Shown one piece after another: positions 12,499 through 25,000 of a DNA stretch of 64,000 bases. Origin of the DNA: Pteria penguin (Eukaryota; Mollusca; Bivalvia; Pterioida; Pteriidae); contig CM068583.1 of the NCBI GenBank assembly GCA_035048485.1, positions 49,814,790 to 49,878,789 of the forward strand, in the 5' to 3' direction. Under the pieces are notes generated by a model. That model was not told where the DNA came from. It was given only the letters and a program-made list of their open reading frames with translations, and did not search any database. The position numbers and the translations under genes were made by a program. The stretch's first letter is position 1. Each line of letters starts with the position of its first letter.

Positions 12499-13460
12499 GT
12501 TTGTTTGACTTGGTACCAAATAGACTTTCGACTGGATGCGTTTCTTTTTATGAGTGAGTTTATGGTTATAAACGCCTTCGACATGGAAAGTATGACCGCG
12601 AGGTCATCGGTAAGACCATACTATTAGGTCTTTTGCTGGGTCCCTCTATAGCCCAGTACAGACTTTTTACTTGAGTGTTGCACACTGACTAACAGGATGG
12701 TTGGTACTCTATGACGGGGCTTGTCCAAACCTTTTCAGAGGAGACAAGGTGCTGATCCCCTCTGTCTGTTAGTCGGTGCTCCTACAAATGAAGGGTCTGA
12801 GCTCGCTTACAGACGAGCAGAGCACGGTTAACTCGTGTTAATGTCGCCTTGCATATTTTTGATACCAGCATATTATTCTGTAAACATTTCGTGAGAAAAT
12901 ATTTCTATGACCTCTTTCCCTGAGAAACCTGTTGATCCTTGTTCTCTATATGAAAGATTATTTATCTTTTTTTTTTAAATGTGTGTCCTTTGATTGTGCT
13001 GCTTTTACGGTGAGTAGGAAGGTGGGCGCCCATAAACCGGTTAATCACACCGAATGAGTGACGTTTGTTTGTTTGCATGTCCTTGGTGATTTTGTCATAC
13101 AGCTTTGTCAGATGTCTTCTTTTTAATTAACCGTCCTAAGTCGGTATCGTAACTGTAGTACAATCGAATATTTTTGTAATGTTTTCTGTGTATATTTTTA
13201 TATTATCATATTTTATGTGCATATCCTTGGTGATTTGTGTCATACAGCCTGATCAGATGTCTTCTGTTTTCTCTTTTACAGAGACAGACTACTTTCAGAG
13301 TCTCTGGTTGTTTAAAGATCTTTCTTTTTTTTTTCTTCTTTTTTTTTTTTTTTAATGTTTTCGGACATCGCAATAATCGAAAAAAGAACCCGGTAATTAA
13401 TAGTAAATAATTGCGTGGCCAACATTGAATACAATACAAGGAAACATGGAGCAAGACTTT
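11911..13460. other. Intergenic region with poly-T tracts and an unexplained G/C-richer island
   Basis: Long poly-T runs lie at about 12174-12192, 12470-12498 and 13323-13352. Around 12540-12850 is a less AT-rich island with a short inverted repeat (atgaccgcgaggtcat) and no ORF. A ~50-bp element (ccttggtgatttgtgtcata) occurs twice, near 13080 and 13223. No gene is identified. Confidence 0.45.
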
Positions 13461-13462
13461 AA

Positions 13463-13803
13463 ATAGTTTTCGAGTGCATAGAATTTAACTGGAGTTATTC
13501 CCTTTTCCGCCATCCTGAAGGTATATGGCCGCATATCTGTGCATAGATTAACCCTAATAATAACCTTAACCCTATAAGAGATTTCTTCAAACGAAAGATG
13601 CTTCTTGATTTTTTGCAATTTTTATGCAATTTTAAAGCCATTGTACAATGTTAAAATGTTTTTAGAGGAGTGAAAACATAAACATCTTTCTCAAAATCAT
13701 TTAGTAAATTTGGTATGAATATGAACCAAAAACTCCATCTTCACCCCTAAAATGGCAGAAAAGGGAAGTAAATCCGATTAAATTTCATGCATTCGAAAAC
13801 TAT
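13463..13803. repeat. Imperfect long inverted repeat (foldback/MITE-like)
   Basis: Arm 13463-13513 (atagttttcgagtgcatag) is the diverged reverse complement of 13752-13803 (ctatgcactcgaaaactat versus catgcattcgaaaactat), about 85% over 50 bp by eye. The interior is AT-rich and non-coding. Related sequence seems to continue in diverged direct form to about 14110 (aggaaa..aaat, atcaaaacgaaag). Confidence 0.55.
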
Positions 13804-14787
13804 CTATACACTAGGAAACTAAATCTGCATACACGTACAACATGAAACAGAACGACATGGTGAGAACGTCAAAACGAAAGCGTGAACATCCAAAGGAATT
13901 GAGTGTTTCTACGAAAAGGAGAGCGATATGAAGCCGTAGGATCCGAAAATTTCCATTAAAAGCATTAATCTAAGGGTAATGCCTATTTTTCTAGCATCCA
14001 ATACACAAGGAAAATAAATTCGCATGGACTCACTCATGCGTACAATAGGAAAACAGAGCAACGTGAACATGGAAGGATTATCAAAACGAAAGCCGGCAGT
14101 CAAAGAAATTAAAATTTTCTACATAAGGGAGGGGAAATTCAGTAGACATAAGGAACGTATACAAAATAGAATTTACATAGGTAGTTATCCCCCCGAGTGA
14201 AATGCAAAAGTACATTTATCATTCTAATTAAGATTCGGATAAACAACTTAAATGTACTTCCTTCGTTAAGTTATTTAAAGTCATTGCGATCATTGTGCGA
14301 GAAGAAAATATCCAATAATATCTCCAGATTTTCGTCTCTGTTGTAAATCTTTTATTTATATTGACTTCCTTATAAATGCTGCAGCATTCCAAATGACACT
14401 CCCCGACGTGTCACTGTTGCTGCGTCTAAAACACACAGGAGACACAAAGCAAGGATAAACATAACTTTGTAGATAGATTCACCAAAACTTGTCTTGTTCA
14501 TTATCTACTATAGGTCCACATAACGAATTCCATAAAGCTTTAGGTACACTAGCCATGTCGAGATATCCGGATTTATTGAATTTTGTTCTATAGAACGTTA
14601 CAACAATTGGGTACGTGTACACATTTGACTTTAAGATAAAGGCATGGGCTAGGCCTCAAAGATTCCCACCAATGCCCGCGTAACCCCAAACAACTATCCC
14701 TACATATTGATTCCACAAACTACCTCGACATGGGACATTTCGAACCCACAAACGGAATATTTTAAGTTGCCACAAACCAGTCCAGAT

Positions 14788-15628
14788 ATGCAAAGCATTA
14801 TTGGAATATTTCTCCTTTATGTGGTGATTACGGTAAGAAATAGCAATCGTTTTAAACACAAATTATATATTGGTGGGGTTTTTTTTTTTTTGGTCTTTGT
14901 TTTTGTGGAGCTTTTTTTTTTTGTCCAAATTCAATTATATAATAATTAGTGTTTAATATTTCTTCACTTATAATACTTTTTCCTTTTTTATAATTCTGTG
15001 TTTTTATATCGTGCCCCCTTTAAATTCTGAATTTTAATAATCTTTTTATATTTTATTAGCGCCACATATTTATTACTAAAAATCCAGATTTGGCACAAAA
15101 ATGGCTTAGTTTGGATAATACAGATGTGATCCCCCCTTTCCCCCTTTTCGGAAATCCTGGATCCGCCACTGGCATGACATTTATCATAACCTTTACATGT
15201 AAGAGTATTTAGGGATTCTTGATTTGGTAACTATGACAGCTAAAATCTACATGATATGGTCATCTGTAAACATTCAGTAAAAAGATTTTAGAATTTACAT
15301 CACTTTAAATATTAAAATGATTTATTTTCTTAATTCAGATAAAAGGAGATGAATACATCTCGTTGAAATTTTTACACTACGAGAATATACGGAATCGAGT
15401 GTTAGCAATGCATAGCCCACCTGCAGTTTGCTGTGCAGGGTTGGGCACCAATACCTGCAATACTTCATGTACCCCATACCTTCACATATGCCTGCAGTAA
15501 GTACTCACCAGAGCACATAGACCAAAAACTGCATTAAAAATGAATTCAAAACGTTTTACATACCAGCTACCAAATATAAAGCAAGGAATGAGCGATAATA
15601 CTTGTAAGGAACGCAGAAAAATGATAAT

Positions 15629-15670
<42 letters not shown>

Positions 15671-18600
15671 AAATAAGGAATGGGAAGTAGTGATAATATG
15701 GCCGCAATTCTGTGGTTGTTTTTTGTTCAAGCTTTTTTGATAAATGAAAGATTGTCGATAGCGATGTAACACACCATCAGCCAGCCATATATCATATAAT
15801 ATCTGTGAAAGTGTAACTGAATGTGAACTTACTGTAAACTATACATGTAGCTAAATATTACATTTTGCTCTGATGTTTTGCAGTTCTGACAAAGGTTCGG
15901 ATAAGCACTGCATACAAGAAATGACCAGTTCTAGCTTTGGGAAGGTCAACCATACAAACTTCGGAAGTAGAATTGGAAATCTTTCTAATCCAGTTATATT
16001 TAGAATAAAGGACTGGAAGGTAAATGATTTGATATGTGATGATGAATTATTGTTCCATGCCAGTTAAAATCGGGATTTGTGCCGAATTCCGTTTTACTTT
16101 GCTATATTATATTTATTTCCATATCTTTTTTTTTCTCACAGTCTGAGAAAAAAAACCGTCATTTGATATATAAAGATACTTTATTTGTCATAAGGTAAGA
16201 GACTTTGCTCCAATGGCTACCCATTTGAAAGCCTTGTTATGTCAATACATTTGACACATTTCGTATGAAAAAGGGAATTGAAAATGGCGGTTCAAGTTTT
16301 CAGAAAATCATCATACTTATAAGGTGATAATCTGATAACATTAACAAAAGTATTTCAATAATAAAACTAGAATGTGTATAAACCTTCATGCATACATAAA
16401 CAAGAGGCCCAAATGGCCCTATATCGCTCACATGAACACTATTTGCTCAGCCACAAACACTGAACTGATTGCTTGCAGATTTTCGCAAAGGTATATACAT
16501 TCTCTTGCTGATTACGTTTTTGACAACTGAAAAAAGACTGTAAACTTGCATCTTTACACTGAATAAATCAAGACTATGATGCTCATCATTATATGTATAT
16601 AAATGTATAATAGTTTATCCTCCACTCTTTAATCCTAATAATAAATGCAAAAAATCCTGCAAATTATTATTGTATTCCAATTCTATTCAATAACATCTAT
16701 CACAATAAAATCAGTTAATTAAATTACACAAAATAAATGCATTATATGCAACCTACCAGAAGAAAATCTAAACAATTACTTGAAAATAGGCGAAAATGAC
16801 CTATTAAAACCTAATAGATAAATAAATACTACTACTACTGCTACTGCTACTACTACTACTACTGCTGCTGCTACTATAAAATAAAATAAAATAAAAAGGG
16901 TCCAAATTTTTGTTTCACAATAGAACCAGATTCACCGACACGTCATCCTTCTAGATCACCCTGGTGCATTTGGATTGATGATCAATGCAGCTGGTCTGAT
17001 GAAGTCTCTCAAATGAGGGTACCCTCCTTAGCCTATGCTGCTTTGCCTGGATCCATCTCTTGATAGATCTGACCGAAAATAGCAACATATATAGTGGCCC
17101 TGAGTACTTCATATTTACAAAGTTTCATCAAAATATTTCAATCAGTTTTAAAAGTCCGTCCTCTTTTATCTTAAAAAGTTGTAAAACATCCGAGAAAAAA
17201 TATTTCCGTTTTCCTTATCTTTCCAGTTACATTTATTACAATAAAATCAGTTAAAATAGATATGAAGAAATTAACTGAAATTATGCTAAAATGACAAAGT
17301 CAAAAAAGACGTAAAAATACCCTTTTCTGCTTTGAACGGAAAGAACAAATTTTGATATTACATCCTTCTAGAACACTCAGATAGCATGAGCTTTTAGATC
17401 CATTTATGTCTTCTTCTGAAGAAAATTTTCAGAGGAGGGTGCCCTTTTTGGCATACCTTTATCTATGGTGACACCACCTGTTGACAGATCTGAATAAAAA
17501 CACATTCACTGTAGAGGTTTACGAGTATTGTAGATATATCAAGTTTGACCAAAATCTGTCAGGCAGTTTAGAAGTCGAAATATGAAGAATTTACGACGAC
17601 GGACGGATGACGGACGAAGCGCTATGACAATAGATCAGGTGAGCTAAAAAGGTGTTGGCTAGAGTTACCAAAGCACAGGCGATTTGAACCTACGTTGATG
17701 TTGAGTTATCTCAGTCATAGTTCGCCGCTTTAGTGATATTGATGAGTTATATCATTTATGGTTTCTAATTATATTTGTACTTATTTTGCACAGTACGACG
17801 AAATCAACACGGTGTCGATATCAGTACTGGACAGCAGCAGTAGCTCTAATGTGATTTTGGTCAACAGATACCACCTGAATGTAAAGCCATATGCAAGTTT
17901 TGGTAATGCCGTGGAAGTAATATTGAAGGGCACAGATGTAAACACGCAAGCAGTGTGAGTGTTTTCATTTGCTATATGTTTCTAGTCATGATAGTCCCCT
18001 GAGCCACCTCTCATAATCAGTTTTATCTAATGTTTTATAAGATAGGTTAGTTTTGGACTTGAACCAAGGTGAAATAGTTAATATTGTCAAGACGTAACGT
18101 GTGATCAGAAGGGGAGCACTTTTCAAATGTCTCAACATGGTGAAGGCATAGTAGCTGAATGCAAAACACTATTGTTTTTACACGCCCGTCATTTGACGAG
18201 AAGTATTGTGTTACCGAGATTTCCGTCCATCTGTCCGTCCGTGACATTTCGTACGACCCATAGTTTTTACATGCCTTACTGACTGAATTCTATACTTGGG
18301 AGGATTGATCCTTGCAAGGAGGCGTTGTGTAATGACATTGAGCTAATGTCATAAAATTATTCCAAGGTTAAGGTTACTGGATTTTGGCGAGAGTTTTTGT
18401 CCGACCAATATAGGCTAATAATTTAAATATGCCTGGTCCCAGAAAATTTATACTTGGTACAATTGTTTCTTATAAGAAGGCGGTGTGTCATTGCCTTGAG
18501 CAAAGGTTATAGTTCCACGGTCAAGATCATGGTGGACTGTTTTTCTCTTTTTTATTATGTTGACTGTATTTCACCTCTTATTCATAATAAATGTCTACTA

Positions 18601-21600
18601 AAATAATCTTATGTCAGTGTCAATAATATGTTTGGCAGAAAGTCCCGGTTGAAAAACGCGCAGGCGACGCGACTGTTCATAAAGACAAAACAGATTGATT
18701 GATTGATTGATTGATTGTTTATTGTTTTTTGTTTTACGTCACTTCACGATTATTTCACGTATATGGTGACAGCATCTGCCTGAGGCATTGCATAGAAATT
18801 TAGACTTTTGCAACGGACCCACCCGAAGCAGTGAGGGATCTTTTACGTGCCACGCCTACCGTGACACGGGACCTCGGTTTTTACTGTCTCATCCGAAAGA
18901 CAGAACAGCGGTGTGTCCAGGGCGGGAGTCGAATCGGGGACCTCTCGATCACGGGCCGAGCACCTTATCCGCTAAGTCACACCGGCTTAGACAAAACAGA
19001 AAATTACAGACTGTATAAGAATAATTGATCGAAAGCGGAATTATGTGATTTACACTTAGTTTTGAACTTAAATTTCCCATTTTAATTACGCATATAATAC
19101 CGTATGTGTCCTTATCTTACTTAGACTACGTATTTCATACCGTATGTGTCCTTATCTTATTTAGACTACGTATTTCATACGATATGTGTCCTTTATCTTA
19201 CTTAGACAACATATTCCATACCGTATGTGTTCTTATCTTATTTAGGCTACGTATTTCATACCGTATGTGTCCTTTATCTTACTTAGACAACATATTCCAT
19301 ACCGTATGTGTCCTTATATTACTTAGACTACGTATTTTATACCGTATGTGCCCTTATCTTATTTAAGCTACGTATTTCATACCGTATGTGTCCTTTATCT
19401 TACTTAGACAACATATTCCATACCGTATGTGTTCTTATCTTATTTAGACTACGTATTTCATACAATATGTGTCCTTATCTTATTTAGACTACTTATTTCA
19501 TGCTGTCTGTGTCCTTTTCTTATTTACACCACGTATATATACCGTATGTGTCCTTATCTTATTTAGACTATGTATTTCATAACGTATGTGTCCTTATCTT
19601 ATTTAGACTACGTATATATACTGTATGTGCCCTTATCTTATTTAGACTACGTATATATACCGTATGTGTCATTATGTCATTTAGACTACGTATTTCATAC
19701 CGTATGTGTCTTATCTTATTTAGGCTACGTATCTTATACTGTATGCGTCCTTTTTTATTTATTCTACGTATATATACCGTATGCATCCTTATCTTATTTA
19801 GACTACGTATCTCATATCGTATTTGTCCTTATCTTATTTAGACTATGTATTTCACACCGAATGTGCCCTTTATTTTACTTAGACTACGTATATATACCGT
19901 ATGCGTCCTTATTTTATTTATCCTTCGTATATATATCGTATGTGTCCTTTATCTTCCTTAGACTACGTATACGTTCCGTATGTGTCCTTTATCCTCCTAC
20001 GTATTTGTACCGTACGTGTCCTTATCTTATTTAGGCTACGTATATACCGTATGTGTCCTTATCTTATTTAGGCTACGTATTCCATACCGTATGTGTCTTT
20101 ATTTTATTTAGGCTACGTATATACCGTATGTGTCTTTATTTTATTTAGGCTACGTATTCCGTACCATATGTGTCCTTATCTTATTTAGGCTACGTATTTC
20201 ATACCGTATGTGTCCTTATCTTATTTAGGCTACGTATTTCATACCGTATGTGTCCTTTATCTTACTTAGACAACGTATTCCATACCGTATGTGTCCTTAT
20301 CTTATTTAGACTACGTATTTCATACCGTATGTGTCCTTATCTTACTTAGACTATGTATTTCATACCGTATGTGTCCTTTATCTTACTTAGACAACGTATT
20401 CCATACTGTATATGTCCTTATCTTATTTAGGCTACGTATTTCATACCGTATGTGTCCTTATCTTATTTAGACTACGTATTTCATACCGTATGTGTCCTTA
20501 TCTTATTTAGACTACGTATTTCGTACCGTATGTGCCCTTATCTTATTTAGGCTACGTATTTCATACCGTATGTGTCCTTTATCTTACTTAGACAACGTAT
20601 TTTATACCGTATGTGTCCTTATCTTATTTATATTAGACTACGTATTTCATACCGTATGTGTCCTTGTATTATTTAGACTACGTATTCCATACCGTATGTG
20701 CCCTTATTTTATTTATACTACGTATATATACCGTATGTACCCTAGTATTATTTAGACTACGTATTTCATACCGTATGTGTCCTTATCTTAATTAGGTTAC
20801 GTATGCCAAACTGCCGTGACATTCTAAGTCCCATACCGGTGAAAGCACAGGTGCTATAGGTTTCCTCGCTGTCTTAACATTTGTTCGTCCAGCCGTCCGT
20901 CTGTCTGCCTATGCGAATAACCTTGTCATCGCAACTCCTACACCCTTTAACAGATCTTCACCATACCTAGCAAAAATGAAGAGCAGCATATAAAGATGTG
21001 CATGAAAGGAGATAATTTTATTCTGTACAATTTTACGAGAGTAATGGTAATTTGAACTTCGAAAATGTATGCATTTCATTGAAACATCATGTCATCGCAA
21101 TTCCTTCACCAATATTCAACGTAATTTCACCAACACTGTCAGAAATGAAGAGCAGCATATTAAGATGTGCATAAAGGAAATATTTTTGTTTTATTAACTG
21201 CAAAAGTTATGGCCCTTTCAACTTAGAGATGACCGGAAGAAAAACGCGCAGGCGACGCGACTGTTCATAAAGACAAAACAGATTGACTGATTATTGTTTT
21301 ACGTCACTTCACGATTATTTCACGTATATGGTGACAGCATCTGCCTGAGGCATTGCATAGAAATTTAGACTTTTGCAACGGACCCACCCGAAGCAGTGAG
21401 GGATCTTTTACGTGCCACGCCTACCGTGACACGGGACCTCGGTTTTTACTGTCTCATCCGAAAGACAGAACAGCGGTGTGTCCAGGGCGGGAGTCGAATC
21501 GGGGACCTCTCGATCACGGGCCGAGCACCTTATCCGCTAAGTCACACCGGCTTAGACAAAACAGAAAATTACAGACTGTATAAGAATAATTGATCGAAAG

Positions 21601-21929
21601 CGGAATTATCTGATTTACACTTAGTTTTGAACTTAAATTTCCCATTTTAATTACGCATATAATACCGTATGTGTCCTTATCTTACTTAGACTACGTATTT
21701 CATACCGTATGTGTCCTTATCTTATTTAGACTACGTATTTCATACGATATGTGTCCTTATCATATTTAGACTACTTATTTCATGCTGTCTGTGTCCTTTC
21801 CTTATTTACACCACGTATATATACAGTATGTGACCGTATCTTATTTAGACTACGTGTTCCATACCGTATGTGTCTTTATTTTATTTAGACTACGTGTTTC
21901 GTACCGTATGTGCCCTTATCTTCTTTAGG

Positions 21930-22023
<94 letters not shown>

Positions 22024-25000
22024 TTTGTGTCCGTATCTTATTTAGACTACGTATATATACCGTATGTGTCCTTATCTTATTTATACTATATATATATATA
22101 TATACAGTATGTGTCCTTATCTTATTCAGACTACGTATTTCATACCGTATGTGTCCTTATCTTATTTAGACCATGTATTTAATGCCGTATGTGTCATTAT
22201 GTTATTTAGACTACGTATTTCATACCGTATGTGTCCTTTTCTTATCTAGATTATGTATTTCATATCGTATGTGTCCTTGTCTTATTTAGCCTACGTATTT
22301 CATACGATATGTGTCCTTATCTTATTTAGACTACTTATTTCATGCTGTCTGTGTCCTTTTCTTATTTACATCACGTATATATACCGTATGTGTCCTTATC
22401 TTATTTAGACTACGTGTTCCATACCGTATATGTATATATATACAGTATGTGTCCTTATCTTATTTAGACTACGCATATATACCGTATGTGTCCTTATTTT
22501 ATTTATACTATATATATACAGTGTGTCCTTATCTTATTTAGACTACGTATTTCATACCGTATGTGTCCTTATCTTATTTAGACTATGTATTTCATACCGT
22601 ATGTGTCCTTATCTTATTTAGACTATGTATTTCATACCGTATGTATCCTTATCTTATTTAGACTACGTATTTCATACCGTATGTGTTCTTATCTTATCTT
22701 ATCTTATCTTATCTTATCTGATTGATTGATTGATTGATTTTTGTTTAACGTCACACCACAAATATTTTAAGTATATGGCGACGGCATCTGCCTGATGCAG
22801 GGCATACAAATTCTGACCTTTGCAACGAACCCACTCGAAGCAGTGAGGGATCTTTAACGTGACATGCCTACCACGACACGGGACCTCGGTTTTACTGTCT
22901 CATCCGAAAGACAGGACACCGGCATGGCCAGAACGGGACTCGATCCCCGGCCTCCCGATCAGGAGTCCAGCGCGATACCACTAGGCCACGTCGGCTTCTG
23001 CTCTTATCTGAAAGATATAAGCAGCTGTAGCCCAGTGGATGAGTTGTTCGTCTTGTGACCAAGAGGTCCGGGTTCGACATCTGTCAGGGACACACCGGTG
23101 CTCTGTCTTTCGGATGAGACAGTAAAAACCGAGGTCCCGTGTCATGGTAGGCATGGCATGTAAAAGATCCCACTGGGCAAAGTCAATGACCTTGAGACCT
23201 TCACCGTTACCTTTTTTGCTGCTGGGGACATGGTGTTCCACAAACACATCTTGCTTTTTTTTTCACTTTTGGAAGGTTGTGGCCCCCTCCCACTTTTCAC
23301 TGCCGAGCTACGCCACTGCGTATGTCACACTGTGTGTCCTTATTTTATTTAGACTACGTTTGCTATACTATATTGTCCTTCTTTTATTGTGGCGGATCCA
23401 GGATTTTCGAAAAGGGTGGCCCACTTTTGTATTAGCCGACCTACTCAACCATTTTCGGTGCAAAATCTTGAATTTTATTAGTAAATATGTGGCCAAAAAG
23501 GGGGGGGGGGCCCGCCCCTCCCCCTCTAAATCCGCCACTGGATTACGTGTGTCATACCGTATGTGTACTTATATTTTTAGATTACGTATGTTACTATCAT
23601 TCGTCAAACTTATTGAAACAACATGTAACCGTATTTTATGTTTCTCTGTTAAATGTGAACTGCTTCACCTTAATGATGATATGTGATTAGGAGCAGTATA
23701 TATACTACCAGAAAAATCTAGATACTCTTCCCTGGATACATTCCCTCAACTTAAAAAAAGGTCTAATATCGCTCAGTAATAAATACAAATATGTATGTTT
23801 AATTGGAGATTTCAACAGTAGATCTGCTAATTTAAACGATGTTATTGATTGATTGATTGATTGTTTTTGTTTAACGTCACACCACGAATATTTCACGTAT
23901 ATGGTGACGGCATCTGCCTGATGCGGGGCATACAAATTTTGACTTTTGCAACGGACCCACCCGCAGCAGTGAGGGATCTTTAACGTGCCATGCATACCAC
24001 GACACGAGGCCTCGGTTTTCACTGTCTCATCCGAAAGACAGGACACCGGCATGGCCAGAGCGGGAATCGAACCCCGGCCTCCCGATCAGGAGTCCAGCGC
24101 GATACCACTATGCCTTGCCAGCTTCGATGTTATAGATGTAAGTTATCTGAAAATGATAATTTTGAACGTGAAGATAAATTTTCAAACGTTATACATTTTC
24201 TGGAAAATATGAGAATACCCAGAGCTAGAATGTCATGTGATGATAGAATTAATTTCATTTCGTCATTCATCATTTACTGGACCACCGTGAACTCAGTACT
24301 TTGTACTAAATGGTAGAGATGGTGCTAATAAAAAAAATCGTGAATTTCACATCTAAAACCCAAGTGTCATTGACTGTTGTATGGCTTATGTGAATTTTAT
24401 CACTTTAATAGCTGATTTTCGTATATCACCATTTACCTCTATACACAAGGCATGTGAATGATAACTACGATGTGGTAACTAAATTTTAATGGGATGACGA
24501 TAAGAAAATTGAGTATAGTGAAGGAATAACTGATCGTAGGGGCAATATTAATAGTATAGTTGACGAGTTATTACATGTCAGTGCTAATGTTATCAACAGT
24601 GATTTTATCGATGAAATGGCTGACAATATTTCAACTCTTTTGTTTCCACCGCAAAACAAGTCTTTGGTACAAAAGTTAAACGTACTAATTCTGTAAGAAA
24701 ATGTATGGTGGTGACATATTAAAATGGCTTATATGTCAAAGAGAGAAATAAAGAAGTCCCTTCCTATATGTATTCACTTATTCCACAAAGTGTTCATCAG
24801 GTCAGCCAAAGAAATCGGAGGTCAAGGTCAAATCTTCAAACACCAGTATGTAGGTCGAACCTGTACCAAAATTCTTTTATTTGTAAAACTGTAAAAGATT
24901 GGAATGCGCAATCAGAAAGCGCAAGAGACATACGGTCAATTTCAGAATTCAAGAGATTTTAGACAAAGATAAAAAGAAAGTTCCAAAACATTTTTATTCA

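Noticed and set aside
18788..19028. ORFs inside the SINE copies (also 21353-21593 and 23985-24316)
   Set aside because: Identical in each SINE copy and on the strand opposite to SINE transcription; no protein.
19106..22621. Several 60-154-codon plus-strand ORFs with repeated YLDYVFHTVCVLILF
   Set aside because: They are translations of the 40-bp satellite and shift frame with unit-length variants.
23144..23686. 180-codon plus-strand ORF
   Set aside because: A chance ORF over SINE, MITE-like and satellite sequence.
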